From assembly GCA_963725395.1 (NCBI GenBank), contig CAVRYH010000004.1, positions 433,793-497,792 of the forward strand: a stretch of 64,000 bases of DNA. Direction: 5' to 3'. Below, piece after piece: positions 44,753 through 52,367 of the stretch. The notes under the pieces were generated by a model. It saw nothing but the letters and a program-made list of their open reading frames with translations, did no database searches and was not told the origin of the DNA. The translations under genes were made by a program, and so were the position numbers. How positions within the stretch are numbered: the first letter of the stretch is position 1; each line of letters starts with the position of its first letter. This DNA is from Bog-756 sp963725395 (GTDB lineage: Bacteria; Actinomycetota; Acidimicrobiia; Acidimicrobiales; RAAP-2).

Positions 44753-46050
44753 GACGTCCCTCCGGCGGATGTCCGTCGCCGAGGAAAGGGGAGGACGGTC
44801 GACGCGCCGTGGCCACCGCACGGTCGGCCCTCTGCATGGGCGTAGGCGTCGGCGGCGAACACCTGCAGGGCCGACCGCACCAGTCGGACCACACCGTCAG
44901 GATGGTGGCAGGCGCCCCGCCCATCGATCTCGATCAGGCGGCGGGCCATACGGTCGAACACCCCGGCGTCGGCGCTCCCCGACGACAGCCACTCCATGTC
45001 GTCGGCCAGGGCGGGGAGCCCGAACACACACGGCCCGCACTGTCCGGCACTCTCCCCGGCCATGTAGCGGACGATCCTTGCCGTCTCGGCGATACCGCAC
45101 GAGGACGCCGGAAGGGCGACGACGACGCCCACCCCGTGGGTTGCGCCCACCGCCGTCAGGGGTCCGGGCGCGTAAGGGGTGGCGAAATGGGACGGGTCGA
45201 GCCATGCCCCCCCGTACCCACCGATCAGCGCGCCGGACAGCTCCACGTCGACCCCGCAGCGCAGGAGCACCTCGGCGATGGGGGTACCCGACTCGATCTC
45301 GACCACCCCGGGCGACCGGACCGCACCGCTAACGGTGACCAGCGTCGTGCCGGGGGCCTCCACTGTTCCTGCGCCCCGGAACCATGCCGGCCCGTGCCGG
45401 GCGATGAGCGCTACCTGGGCCAGTGTCTCGGCGTTGTGGACCAAGGTGGGCCGCCGGCCCACACGGAGCGGCACCGATTTGTCGAAACGCTGGAAGGGCA
45501 GCGACTCCTGCGTGGCGAGCCAGGTGACCAGAGCCGACTCCTCGCCGGCGATGTACCGCCCGGGCGGCCGCTCCACCGAGATCAGGCGGCGGAAGCCTCC
45601 TGCCCCCTCCCGTTCGGCGATCGCCGCCTCCACCGAAGCGGCCGCCGGCGCGCTGTCGTCGGCGATGCAGACGACGATTTCCCTCGCACCGATGGCCGCC
45701 GCCACCACCTCGGCGCCGTCCAGCACCAGGTGAGGTGCGTAGCAGAGCAGCACCCGGTCCTTGGCACTGACCGGCTCGCCCTCCATGGCATTGACCACGA
45801 GCAATGGTCGGCGCGAGGTGCGGCGCACCGAGTCCCACTTGATGGCCGAGGGAAAGCCGGCCCCGCCCCGGCCGAGAAGACCCGACTCGGCGATCGCCCG
45901 AAGGATCCAGTCGCGGTACGAACGGTCGTCCCTCCCTGAGACCTCCAATGGGCCGTGGACGGCCAGGTGCGTCGCTAGGTCGATCGGAGAGTTCGGCCCG
46001 GACGGCCGCTTCAGCAGCCGGTCGGCGGTGTCGACCTCGACGGTGCTCAT
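44749..46050 (-). CDS. NuoF-like NADH/FMN/Fe-S oxidoreductase subunit
   Basis: A 433-residue protein related to the 51-kDa NADH dehydrogenase subunit. It has the FMN/NADH-binding GRGGAGFPSAIKWDSV, VVNAMEGEPVSAKDRVLL, an SLBB-like middle (TLVTVSGAVRSPGVVEIESGTPIAEVL) and a C-terminal Fe-S region ESAGQCGPCVFGLP...GACHHPDG. The first cysteine of the NuoF CxxCxxC is alanine here, leaving three. It should transfer electrons between NAD(P)H and ferredoxin or the membrane partner encoded just upstream. ATGA overlap with the upstream gene. Confidence 0.85.
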   Translation of the reverse strand: MSTVEVDTADRLLKRPSGPNSPIDLATHLAVHGPLEVSGRDDRSYRDWILRAIAESGLLGRGGAGFPSAIKWDSVRRTSRRPLLVVNAMEGEPVSAKDRVLLCYAPHLVLDGAEVVAAAIGAREIVVCIADDSAPAAASVEAAIAEREGAGGFRRLISVERPPGRYIAGEESALVTWLATQESLPFQRFDKSVPLRVGRRPTLVHNAETLAQVALIARHGPAWFRGAGTVEAPGTTLVTVSGAVRSPGVVEIESGTPIAEVLLRCGVDVELSGALIGGYGGAWLDPSHFATPYAPGPLTAVGATHGVGVVVALPASSCGIAETARIVRYMAGESAGQCGPCVFGLPALADDMEWLSSGSADAGVFDRMARRLIEIDGRGACHHPDGVVRLVRSALQVFAADAYAHAEGRPCGGHGASTVLPFPRRRTSAGGTS

Positions 46051-46775
46051 CGTCCGTCCCTTTCGAGGAGCTGGGCGGCGCTCCGAGCTTGCCGCGACGG
46101 CCCTGTGGTTGATCGGCCCGGCCCGGGGTAGGACGCCGACGGGGCCGTGGCCGAACCACGCCCCGATGAGGTGGATGCGAGGGACCGACCGGTCACGGCC
46201 CGGGTCGAGGCCCCGACGGCGGCGGCCTGCTCACTCGCCCGACGGTGGTCCGAGATCCGCCAGACCAGGGCACCGACCACGGCCAGCGTGCAGGCGGCGG
46301 CCAGTGCGTCCATCCAGAGCTTGGCGGCGTCGGTTCCCTCCCCGAGCGCGTGGGCCATGGCCACCGGCCAACTCCCGTAGGCCAACCAGTGGATGCCGCG
46401 CCAGGTGCGGGCGGCTATCCGCTGACGCAGCGCACTCGACACGGCCACCGCGATCATGAGGTCCACGGCCACCGCCCCGAGCCCCGTCCACAACGGCTTG
46501 TAGCTGGAGGAGAACGGCACCACGATGGATGCCCAGCCCAAGTGGACGTAGGTGTCGAGGACGGACGTGAGAACATGGATGGCCAAGAACACCATGGCCA
46601 TGACGGAGATCCGCTTGTGCAGGTCGGCTTGGGCGAACGCCGGCCACGAGCGGGTCTTCACCCGGCCGGCGGTCAGGATCCCGAGCACCATGGTGGCCGT
46701 CAGCAGTACCAGGGCGACGATGCCGGTGGCTCGGGTGGCGTACCAGAGTGCCGTGGACGAGGTGGCGAGCATCAT
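46047..46775 (-). CDS. ferric-reductase-like transmembrane haem protein
   Basis: A 242-residue membrane protein with about five to six helices. Histidines on successive helices (DLHKR, AIHVLTSV, IHWLAYG, VAMAHAL) are placed to bind b haems, as in ferric reductase-like/YedZ-MsrQ proteins. The last 65 residues are a Ser/Gly/Arg-rich tail. ATGA overlaps join it to apbE before and the NuoF-like gene after. It probably moves electrons across the membrane between the cytoplasmic NuoF/ferredoxin pair and an extracytoplasmic flavin or other acceptor. Confidence 0.8.
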   Translation of the reverse strand: MMLATSSTALWYATRATGIVALVLLTATMVLGILTAGRVKTRSWPAFAQADLHKRISVMAMVFLAIHVLTSVLDTYVHLGWASIVVPFSSSYKPLWTGLGAVAVDLMIAVAVSSALRQRIAARTWRGIHWLAYGSWPVAMAHALGEGTDAAKLWMDALAAACTLAVVGALVWRISDHRRASEQAAAVGASTRAVTGRSLASTSSGRGSATAPSASYPGPGRSTTGPSRQARSAAQLLERDGR

Positions 46776-47806
46776 CCGACCTGGCCCCGGCCGCGTCCGG
46801 TGGGACGGGGCACGTCCTTGGGCTCATCGTCCGGCCATCCCCCGACGCGGACCACACTCCCGTCGGGGCGCACCAGCCGGGCACATACCCCGAGCCCCCC
46901 GAGTATCCCGATGGCGTCCTCACCCCACACGATCGCCGCCGTGCTCCAGGCGTTGGCCTCCACGCAGCTCGTGGCGGTCGTGGACACCAGGGACCACACA
47001 CGGGGTGCGGGGCCACCGGTCCACGGGTCGATGATGTGGTGGACCGTCTCACCGTTGCGCCGCCACGACCGACTCGTGGTCCCAGACGTGGCCAGGGCGC
47101 CGGCCGAGAGGGCGACCACCTGGTCGACGGCGCTGACCCCCGCCGTGCAGTCCGACGCGATGCCGACGGCCCAGCCCCCCTCGGGCGACGGTCCCGACAC
47201 CGAGACGTCCCCGCCCAGGTTGACCAGCACCCCGCACCCGAGGGCTGCGGCGATGCGGGCGGCGGCGCGGTCGGCGGCGAACGCCTTGGCCGTGGAACCG
47301 AGGTCGATGTGGACGCCCGAAGGCACGGCGATCGTGCGATGGACCGGGTCGAGTGCCAACCGCCACCATCCTGGGGCCGGCTCGAAGGGGGTGACCGGGA
47401 CGCGACCGACGGGATCGATCTCGTCGAAGTCGCGGTCGTAGCCGAGTGCGGCGAGCGCCGATCCCACGGTGGGATCGACGATCCCCGCCGTGAGGACGGC
47501 CACTGCGCAGGCCGTCTCGAGCGCATCGAACAGCAGCGGGCCGACCCGCACCGGTCGCCCGTCCCCGTGCCGCTCGACCCGGCGGACCTCTGAGTCCTCA
47601 CGGAACCGACTGCAGGCCAGGTCGATGGCCGCCAGTTCGTCGCCCAGCAGCTCCAGTGCCCGGTCGGCCCGGGCGGCTGCGGTGACCGCCACGGTGCCCG
47701 TGGTGCCGATCGCCCGCATCGACCGTGTGGCGACGGCGCCGAGCGGTGCCGCGGTCACGTCGGGACCGTCGTCACCGGCTCGGCGGGCAGAAAGTGTGTC
47801 GCTCAT
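46772..47806 (-). CDS. apbE: FAD:protein FMN transferase ApbE
   Basis: A 344-residue ApbE. It attaches FMN from FAD covalently to Thr/Ser of SGAT-type motifs, using Mg2+. Visible are IGTTGTVAVTA (FAD-binding N-terminus), FREDSEVRRVE, VDPTVGSALAALGYDRDFD, HIDLGSTAKAFAADRA and HHIIDPWTGGPAP, the family core. The end is a short basic/Pro tail. ATGA overlap with the small membrane-protein gene upstream. No obvious signal peptide, so it may act inside the cell or by another route. Confidence 0.92.
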   Translation of the reverse strand: MSDTLSARRAGDDGPDVTAAPLGAVATRSMRAIGTTGTVAVTAAARADRALELLGDELAAIDLACSRFREDSEVRRVERHGDGRPVRVGPLLFDALETACAVAVLTAGIVDPTVGSALAALGYDRDFDEIDPVGRVPVTPFEPAPGWWRLALDPVHRTIAVPSGVHIDLGSTAKAFAADRAAARIAAALGCGVLVNLGGDVSVSGPSPEGGWAVGIASDCTAGVSAVDQVVALSAGALATSGTTSRSWRRNGETVHHIIDPWTGGPAPRVWSLVSTTATSCVEANAWSTAAIVWGEDAIGILGGLGVCARLVRPDGSVVRVGGWPDDEPKDVPRPTGRGRGQVG

Positions 47807-48156
47807 GACTGCCCCGACACGGTGACCGGCGCATGCGTGGTGGTCGTCGGCTGTGTGGTTGTCGTGGTGGACGCGGATGATGCTGGGGCCGACGGCGTGG
47901 TGGTCTGCGACGAGCCCGAGGTGGTCGGGGTGGTGGTCGCCGCCGTGCCGCCCGAGGTGGTCGGCGTCGCCCCGCTGCTCACCGGGGCCGAATGGGGAAT
48001 CGTGTCCGTCGCCACCAGCACGCCGAGCCCGATGGCTCCGGCCGTGGCGGCGACGCCGATGGTCGTGGTGGCCCGACGGACCCTGATCATCGCCTGGTCC
48101 CGTGCCTGCTCGGCGGAGCGTCGGTCCCGCCGTGAGGCGTTCGAGTCCTGCGCCAT
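47803..48156 (-). CDS. small single-pass membrane protein with Ser/Thr-rich outer tail
   Basis: A 117-residue protein: a basic N-terminus (ASRRDRRSAEQARDQAMIRVRR), one transmembrane helix (about 31-52) and an outer tail made almost only of Thr, Ser, Pro, Ala and Gly. No FMN-binding domain is recognisable, yet just after the helix the tail reads SSGATPTTSGG, close to the SGAT-x-TS site that ApbE flavinylates in NqrC/RnfG-type proteins. The next gene is apbE. GAAAGG precedes the ATG at 48156. First gene of the operon. Confidence 0.7.
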   Translation of the reverse strand: MAQDSNASRRDRRSAEQARDQAMIRVRRATTTIGVAATAGAIGLGVLVATDTIPHSAPVSSGATPTTSGGTAATTTPTTSGSSQTTTPSAPASSASTTTTTQPTTTTHAPVTVSGQS

Positions 48157-48272
48157 GGTGTGGCCTTTCTCGCTCGGTCGGACCGGGTCCGATTCCATCG
48201 GTCGGGCGCCCAAGACCGCACCCTTGTTCCCTCCAGTCAACCGGTCACGGCGCAGAGCCAGCCCCATGTCGC

Positions 48273-48320
48273 CTGTGAGGCGCCTGTGAATGTCGCTGCA
48301 GCCGTGGCACAGTTTCACAG
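48273..48320 (-). promoter_or_regulatory. CTGTGA repeats upstream of the apbE operon
   Basis: CTGTGA at 48273-48278 and 48284-48289 are 11 bp apart, and TTCACAG at 48314-48320 is the inverse of CTGTGAA at 48284-48290. Direct repeats one helical turn apart are the usual site for OmpR/MprA-type regulators. They lie 117-165 bases upstream of the operon's first start codon and face the response-regulator gene. Confidence 0.45.
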
Positions 48321-48415
48321 CAGACTCCCAGGTCCCTCACATCTCCTGCCCACTACCTGGTGCGATGCTGAGACGACCGGGACAGTCGTTCCGGATCCAT
48401 TAGACCGTCGCCTCG

Positions 48416-48442
48416 TAAGAGCACGGTAAGAACAACCTAAGA
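48416..48442 (+). promoter_or_regulatory. three phased TAAGA repeats before the response regulator
   Basis: TAAGA occurs at 48416-48420, 48427-48431 and 48438-48442, exactly 11 bp apart, in an AT-richer stretch directly upstream of the GTG at 48466. This spacing suits tandem binding of a PhoB/OmpR-type regulator, so the gene is probably autoregulated. Confidence 0.5.
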
Positions 48443-48465
48443 AGCACGAGACGAGGAGGACGGAC

Positions 48466-49167
48466 GTGGAGCCCAGCCGGAGCCAACGCATCCTGGTGGT
48501 GGACGACGAACCCTCCATCGTCGACGCCGTGGCCACCTCGCTCCGTTACGAGGGATTCGGGGTGGACGAGGCGACCAACGGGCGCCTCGCGCTCGCCGCC
48601 GCCCAGGAGCGACCACCCGACCTGATCGTGCTCGACGTGATGCTGCCCGACCTCGACGGTCTCGAAGTGACGCGCCGGCTGCGGGCCGACGGGGTCCGGG
48701 TGCCCATCTTGTTCCTGACAGCTCGTGACGCCATCGAGGACAAGGTCGCCGGACTGACGGTCGGCGGGGACGACTACGTCACCAAGCCGTTCGCCCTGGC
48801 CGAGGTGGTGGCACGGGTCCACGCCATCCTGCGTCGCATCGGCAGCGAGCCCGAGGACGAGGGTGTCCTTCGTTTCGCCGACATCGAGATGGACGAGAAC
48901 GCCCACGAGGTCACCCGGGCGGGGCGGCCGATCTCGCTCACCGCGACCGAGTTCAACCTCCTGCGGTTCTTCCTCCTCAATCCCCGCCACGTCCTGTCCA
49001 AGGCCCAGATCCTCGATCACGTGTGGCACTACGACTTCGGTGGGGACGGGAACGTCGTCGAGACCTACGTCAGCTATCTCCGAAAGAAGCTCGAAGCGGT
49101 GGGCCCACCGGTGATCCACACCGTCCGGTTGGTCGGGTACGCGCTGCGCGAGCCCTCGGCCGAGTAG
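48466..49167 (+). CDS. OmpR-family response regulator
   Basis: A 233-residue regulator. Receiver domain with ILVVDDEPSIVD, phosphoacceptor Asp57 in VLDVMLPDLDG, T/A switch residues in FLTARD and Lys107 in VTKPFALAE; then a C-terminal winged helix (LTATEFNLLRFFLLNPRHVLSKAQILDHVW...VVETYVSYLRKKL). GTG start, with GAGGAGG upstream. It probably receives phosphate from the kinase 19 bases downstream and may control itself and the divergent apbE operon. Confidence 0.93.
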   Translation: MEPSRSQRILVVDDEPSIVDAVATSLRYEGFGVDEATNGRLALAAAQERPPDLIVLDVMLPDLDGLEVTRRLRADGVRVPILFLTARDAIEDKVAGLTVGGDDYVTKPFALAEVVARVHAILRRIGSEPEDEGVLRFADIEMDENAHEVTRAGRPISLTATEFNLLRFFLLNPRHVLSKAQILDHVWHYDFGGDGNVVETYVSYLRKKLEAVGPPVIHTVRLVGYALREPSAE

Positions 49168-49186
49168 CGGAAGCGCCGTCCGACCC

Positions 49187-50791
49187 ATGTCCCTGCGAAG
49201 CCGACTGCTCATCGCCGTCGGCATCATCGCCCTGGTCGCCCTGGCCATCGCCGACGTGGCGACCTACAAATCGCTCGAGTCCTTCCTCTACCAGCGGGTC
49301 GACCAGCAGCTCCAGCAATCCTCGGGCTACACGATCCAGCTACTGGACAAGGGCGGGACCCTGCCCCCGAACTTCTGTGCCGGTCCTGGCCCCTACGCGC
49401 CACCCGACGGGGACGGTGACGGTGATGACGGCGGAGGTGGCGGTCAGCCGGCCCAGGACCCGCGCTCTAACGCCATCCAGGAACAGGCTGTCGAGGTCAG
49501 GTCCGTCTCCGGTGACGTGCTCGAGGGCCAGAACTGCCCCGCCTATGTCGACGGCACGCCCTTCTCGCCCCAACTGCCGGACACGATCAACGGCTTCACC
49601 ACGGTCGACGGGTACCAGGTCGCCTACTTCAACGCCCGGTCGGTCGAGGCCGGTGGGCCCACCTTCCGGGTGCAGGCCACCATCTGCGACACCGGGGCAC
49701 GCCTGTTCGTGGCCCAGCCGCTCGGTGACACCGGCAGCACGCTCCACCAGCTGCTGCTGATCGAGCTGGCCGTGACCGGGGGTGCGGTCATCCTGGCGCT
49801 CTTCGGTGGCTTCTGGTTGGTGCGGGTGGGCCTCCGCCCGCTGCGGGACATGGAGGCCACGGCGGAATCGATCGCGGCGGGCAACCTCACCGAGCGGGTC
49901 CCGGGCGAGAACGAGAAGACCGAGATGGGACGGTTGGCCCGCACCCTCAACGTGATGCTGGCCCGGATCGAGAGCGCGTTTGGGGCCAGGCTGGCCTCGG
50001 AGCGACGGCTGCGGGCGTCCGAAGCCCGGCTCCGGCGGTTCGTGGCCGACGCATCCCATGAGCTGCGCACGCCCATCGCCGCCATCTCCGCCTACGCGGA
50101 GTTGTTCGGACGCGGGGCCTCGGAGCAGAAAGAGGATCTCGAGCGCCTGATGGGTGGGATCCGGAACGAGACCGGCCGGATGGAGCATCTGGTGGCCGAT
50201 CTGCTGCTGCTGGCCCGCCTGGACGAGGGACGTCGCATGGAGGAACGGTCCGTGGACCTGGTGTCACTCTGCGCCGAGGCGGTACAGACAGCGGCGACCG
50301 TCGGTCCCGAGTGGCCGGTGACCTTCCACGCCTCCCGGCCGATCGAGGTGATGGGAGACGCCACCAGCCTGCGCCAGGTCGTCGACAATCTCCTCGGGAA
50401 CGTGCGGGCGCACACCCCCCCCGGCACCCAGGCCGATGTCGCGGTGGAGCCCGAGGGCGACGGCGCGGTGATCACGGTCACCGACGACGGTCCCGGCATG
50501 GAGCCCGAGGAGGCCGCCCACATCTTCGAGCGTTTCTACCGGTCCGACCCGTCTCGGTCGCGGGCCCACGGCGGAGCCGGGCTCGGGCTCTCCATCGTCA
50601 GCGCCATCGTGGCCAACCACGGAGGCACCGTGTCCGCCGAGGGAAGGATCGGCCAGGGGACGACGTTCACCGTCCACCTCCCGGCCGCACCGCCCCGGGA
50701 GGACCCGGCAGCGGCGCCCTACGACCGCTTCGAGGCCGAGGCCGCCGGAACCGACGATCAACCCGACCCCGGGGCCGGGCGTGCACGGTGA
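49187..50791 (+). CDS. membrane sensor histidine kinase
   Basis: A 534-residue kinase. Two helices (about 7-25 and 190-212) frame an extracytoplasmic sensor of about 165 residues containing an Asp/Gly-rich loop (about 73-88) and three cysteines. A HAMP segment follows, then the phosphoacceptor His291 in DASHELRTPIAAISAY, the N box (VDNLLGNVRAH), and the G boxes DDGPGM and GAGLGLSIV. The signal is unknown; extracytoplasmic redox or metal signals would fit the divergent electron-transfer operon, but this is inference. Confidence 0.93.
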   Translation: MSLRSRLLIAVGIIALVALAIADVATYKSLESFLYQRVDQQLQQSSGYTIQLLDKGGTLPPNFCAGPGPYAPPDGDGDGDDGGGGGQPAQDPRSNAIQEQAVEVRSVSGDVLEGQNCPAYVDGTPFSPQLPDTINGFTTVDGYQVAYFNARSVEAGGPTFRVQATICDTGARLFVAQPLGDTGSTLHQLLLIELAVTGGAVILALFGGFWLVRVGLRPLRDMEATAESIAAGNLTERVPGENEKTEMGRLARTLNVMLARIESAFGARLASERRLRASEARLRRFVADASHELRTPIAAISAYAELFGRGASEQKEDLERLMGGIRNETGRMEHLVADLLLLARLDEGRRMEERSVDLVSLCAEAVQTAATVGPEWPVTFHASRPIEVMGDATSLRQVVDNLLGNVRAHTPPGTQADVAVEPEGDGAVITVTDDGPGMEPEEAAHIFERFYRSDPSRSRAHGGAGLGLSIVSAIVANHGGTVSAEGRIGQGTTFTVHLPAAPPREDPAAAPYDRFEAEAAGTDDQPDPGAGRAR

Positions 50792-50915
50792 ACGGCTCGA
50801 GCCGATCGGCTGCCTTCGGCGGCCGCCCCCTGGCCGCCGGCGGGTCCCGCTACTCTCAGGAACCCCACAGGTCGCTCCCATTAGGGTCCGAACTGCCCAC
50901 ACCAGAGTGCCCGTC

Positions 50916-52367
50916 ATGAGCGTCATCCAACTCCCGAGCCCCCAGGGCAACACGACCGAGGACACCACTGACGTCGACATCGTGATCCCCGTGTACAACG
51001 AGGCCGAGCAGTTGGCGACCAGTGTCACGACACTCCGGTCCTACCTCGACCGCTCGTTCCCGCTGTCGGCCACCATCACCATCGCTGACAACGCCAGCAC
51101 CGACGGCACGTGGGAGATCGCCACCGAGCTGGCCGACACACTGGTCGGCGTGGAGGCCATCCACCTGGCCCAGAAGGGCCGGGGGCGGGCCCTGCGCACC
51201 GCATGGTCGCGCAGCACTTCAGCCGTCGTGGCGTACATGGACGTCGACCTGGCCACCGAGCTTGATGCCCTGCTGCCACTGGTGGCTCCCCTTCTCTCGG
51301 GTCACAGCGACGTGGCCATCGGCTCCCGCCTCGCCACCGGCGCCCACGTCGTCCGGGGCACGAAGCGGGAGTTCATCTCGCGCGGCTACAACCTGTTGCT
51401 CCGGGCGACGTTGCGCAGCGCCTGCACCGACGCCCAGTGCGGATTCAAGGCCATGCGCCGGGAGGCGGCGGCGGAACTGCTCCCGCTGGTCGAGGACAAC
51501 AACTGGTTCTTCGACACCGAGGTGCTGGTGACCGCGCAACGTCTCGGGCTGCGCATCCACGAAGTCCCGGTGGACTGGGTCGACGACCTCGACACCCGCG
51601 TCGACGTCGTCCACGCCGCCGTCGAGGACCTCCGCGGTGTCGCCCGCCTGCTCGGCCCCTCGGCCCGCCAACGCGCCCTTCTCCGCCCGGCCCGACCCGT
51701 CCCCCGAGGCCGGCCGAGCGGACCGTCGGCCGATCACGCCAGGCGGCCGACGGCTGCCGGTCCGACCGCCGTCGTCAAACCCCCCACGTTGACGGCGGTC
51801 GGGCCGGCCCACCTCGATCGGGACGTGCCCTCCTGGGCGGCCGACGGGGAAGCGCACCAGACGCCGACCCCCGGAGATGGAGGCTCCCAGCAGGTCTTCG
51901 CCGACGAGCTCCTCAGGTTCGCCGGGGTCGGTGCCGTGAGCACGCTGGCCTATGCGGGGCTGTTCGCCGCCCTCGAGCCCTCCCTCGGGGCCTACCTGTC
52001 CAACACCGTGGCCATCGGGCTATGCAGCCTCGGGAACACCGCCGCCCACCGGGGCATGGCCGACGCTGCCCGGTTCGGGCTCGACCGGCGTCACCGGGTC
52101 CTGACGGCCGGAGCCCTCCTCGGGGTCAGCCTCTCGGTCTCCACCGGGGCCCTCGCCGCGGCGCGGGCGGTCGGCCTCACCTCGCTCGCCCCCGAGCTCT
52201 GTATCGTTACTGCGGCCAACGCCGGCGCCGCCGTCATCCGCTTCGCCATCCTCCGCTCGCTCGTCTTCCGTCCGGAGTTCGGCACCCACCTACCTCCGGT
52301 GCAGTCCCCCGCCGGCATCGACCGGCGGTCCCCGGGCCGACGGGTGGGGACGAGGAGCCTCCTGTGA
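50916..52367 (+). CDS. GT2 glycosyltransferase fused to a GtrA-like membrane domain
   Basis: A 483-residue fusion. Residues 20-235 form a polyprenyl-phosphate-sugar synthase-like GT2 (VDIVIPVYNEAEQLATSV, DVDLATELDALL, QCGFKAMRREAA, WFFDTEVLV). After a Pro/Arg-rich linker (about 250-320), residues 325-445 form a GtrA-like domain of four helices (ELLRFAGVGAVSTLAYAGLFAAL). In other bacteria these two functions are often separate genes: one makes undecaprenyl-phosphate-sugar and the other flips it. Its stop overlaps the next GT39 gene (GTGA), the likely user of the flipped sugar. Confidence 0.88.
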   Translation: MSVIQLPSPQGNTTEDTTDVDIVIPVYNEAEQLATSVTTLRSYLDRSFPLSATITIADNASTDGTWEIATELADTLVGVEAIHLAQKGRGRALRTAWSRSTSAVVAYMDVDLATELDALLPLVAPLLSGHSDVAIGSRLATGAHVVRGTKREFISRGYNLLLRATLRSACTDAQCGFKAMRREAAAELLPLVEDNNWFFDTEVLVTAQRLGLRIHEVPVDWVDDLDTRVDVVHAAVEDLRGVARLLGPSARQRALLRPARPVPRGRPSGPSADHARRPTAAGPTAVVKPPTLTAVGPAHLDRDVPSWAADGEAHQTPTPGDGGSQQVFADELLRFAGVGAVSTLAYAGLFAALEPSLGAYLSNTVAIGLCSLGNTAAHRGMADAARFGLDRRHRVLTAGALLGVSLSVSTGALAAARAVGLTSLAPELCIVTAANAGAAVIRFAILRSLVFRPEFGTHLPPVQSPAGIDRRSPGRRVGTRSLL

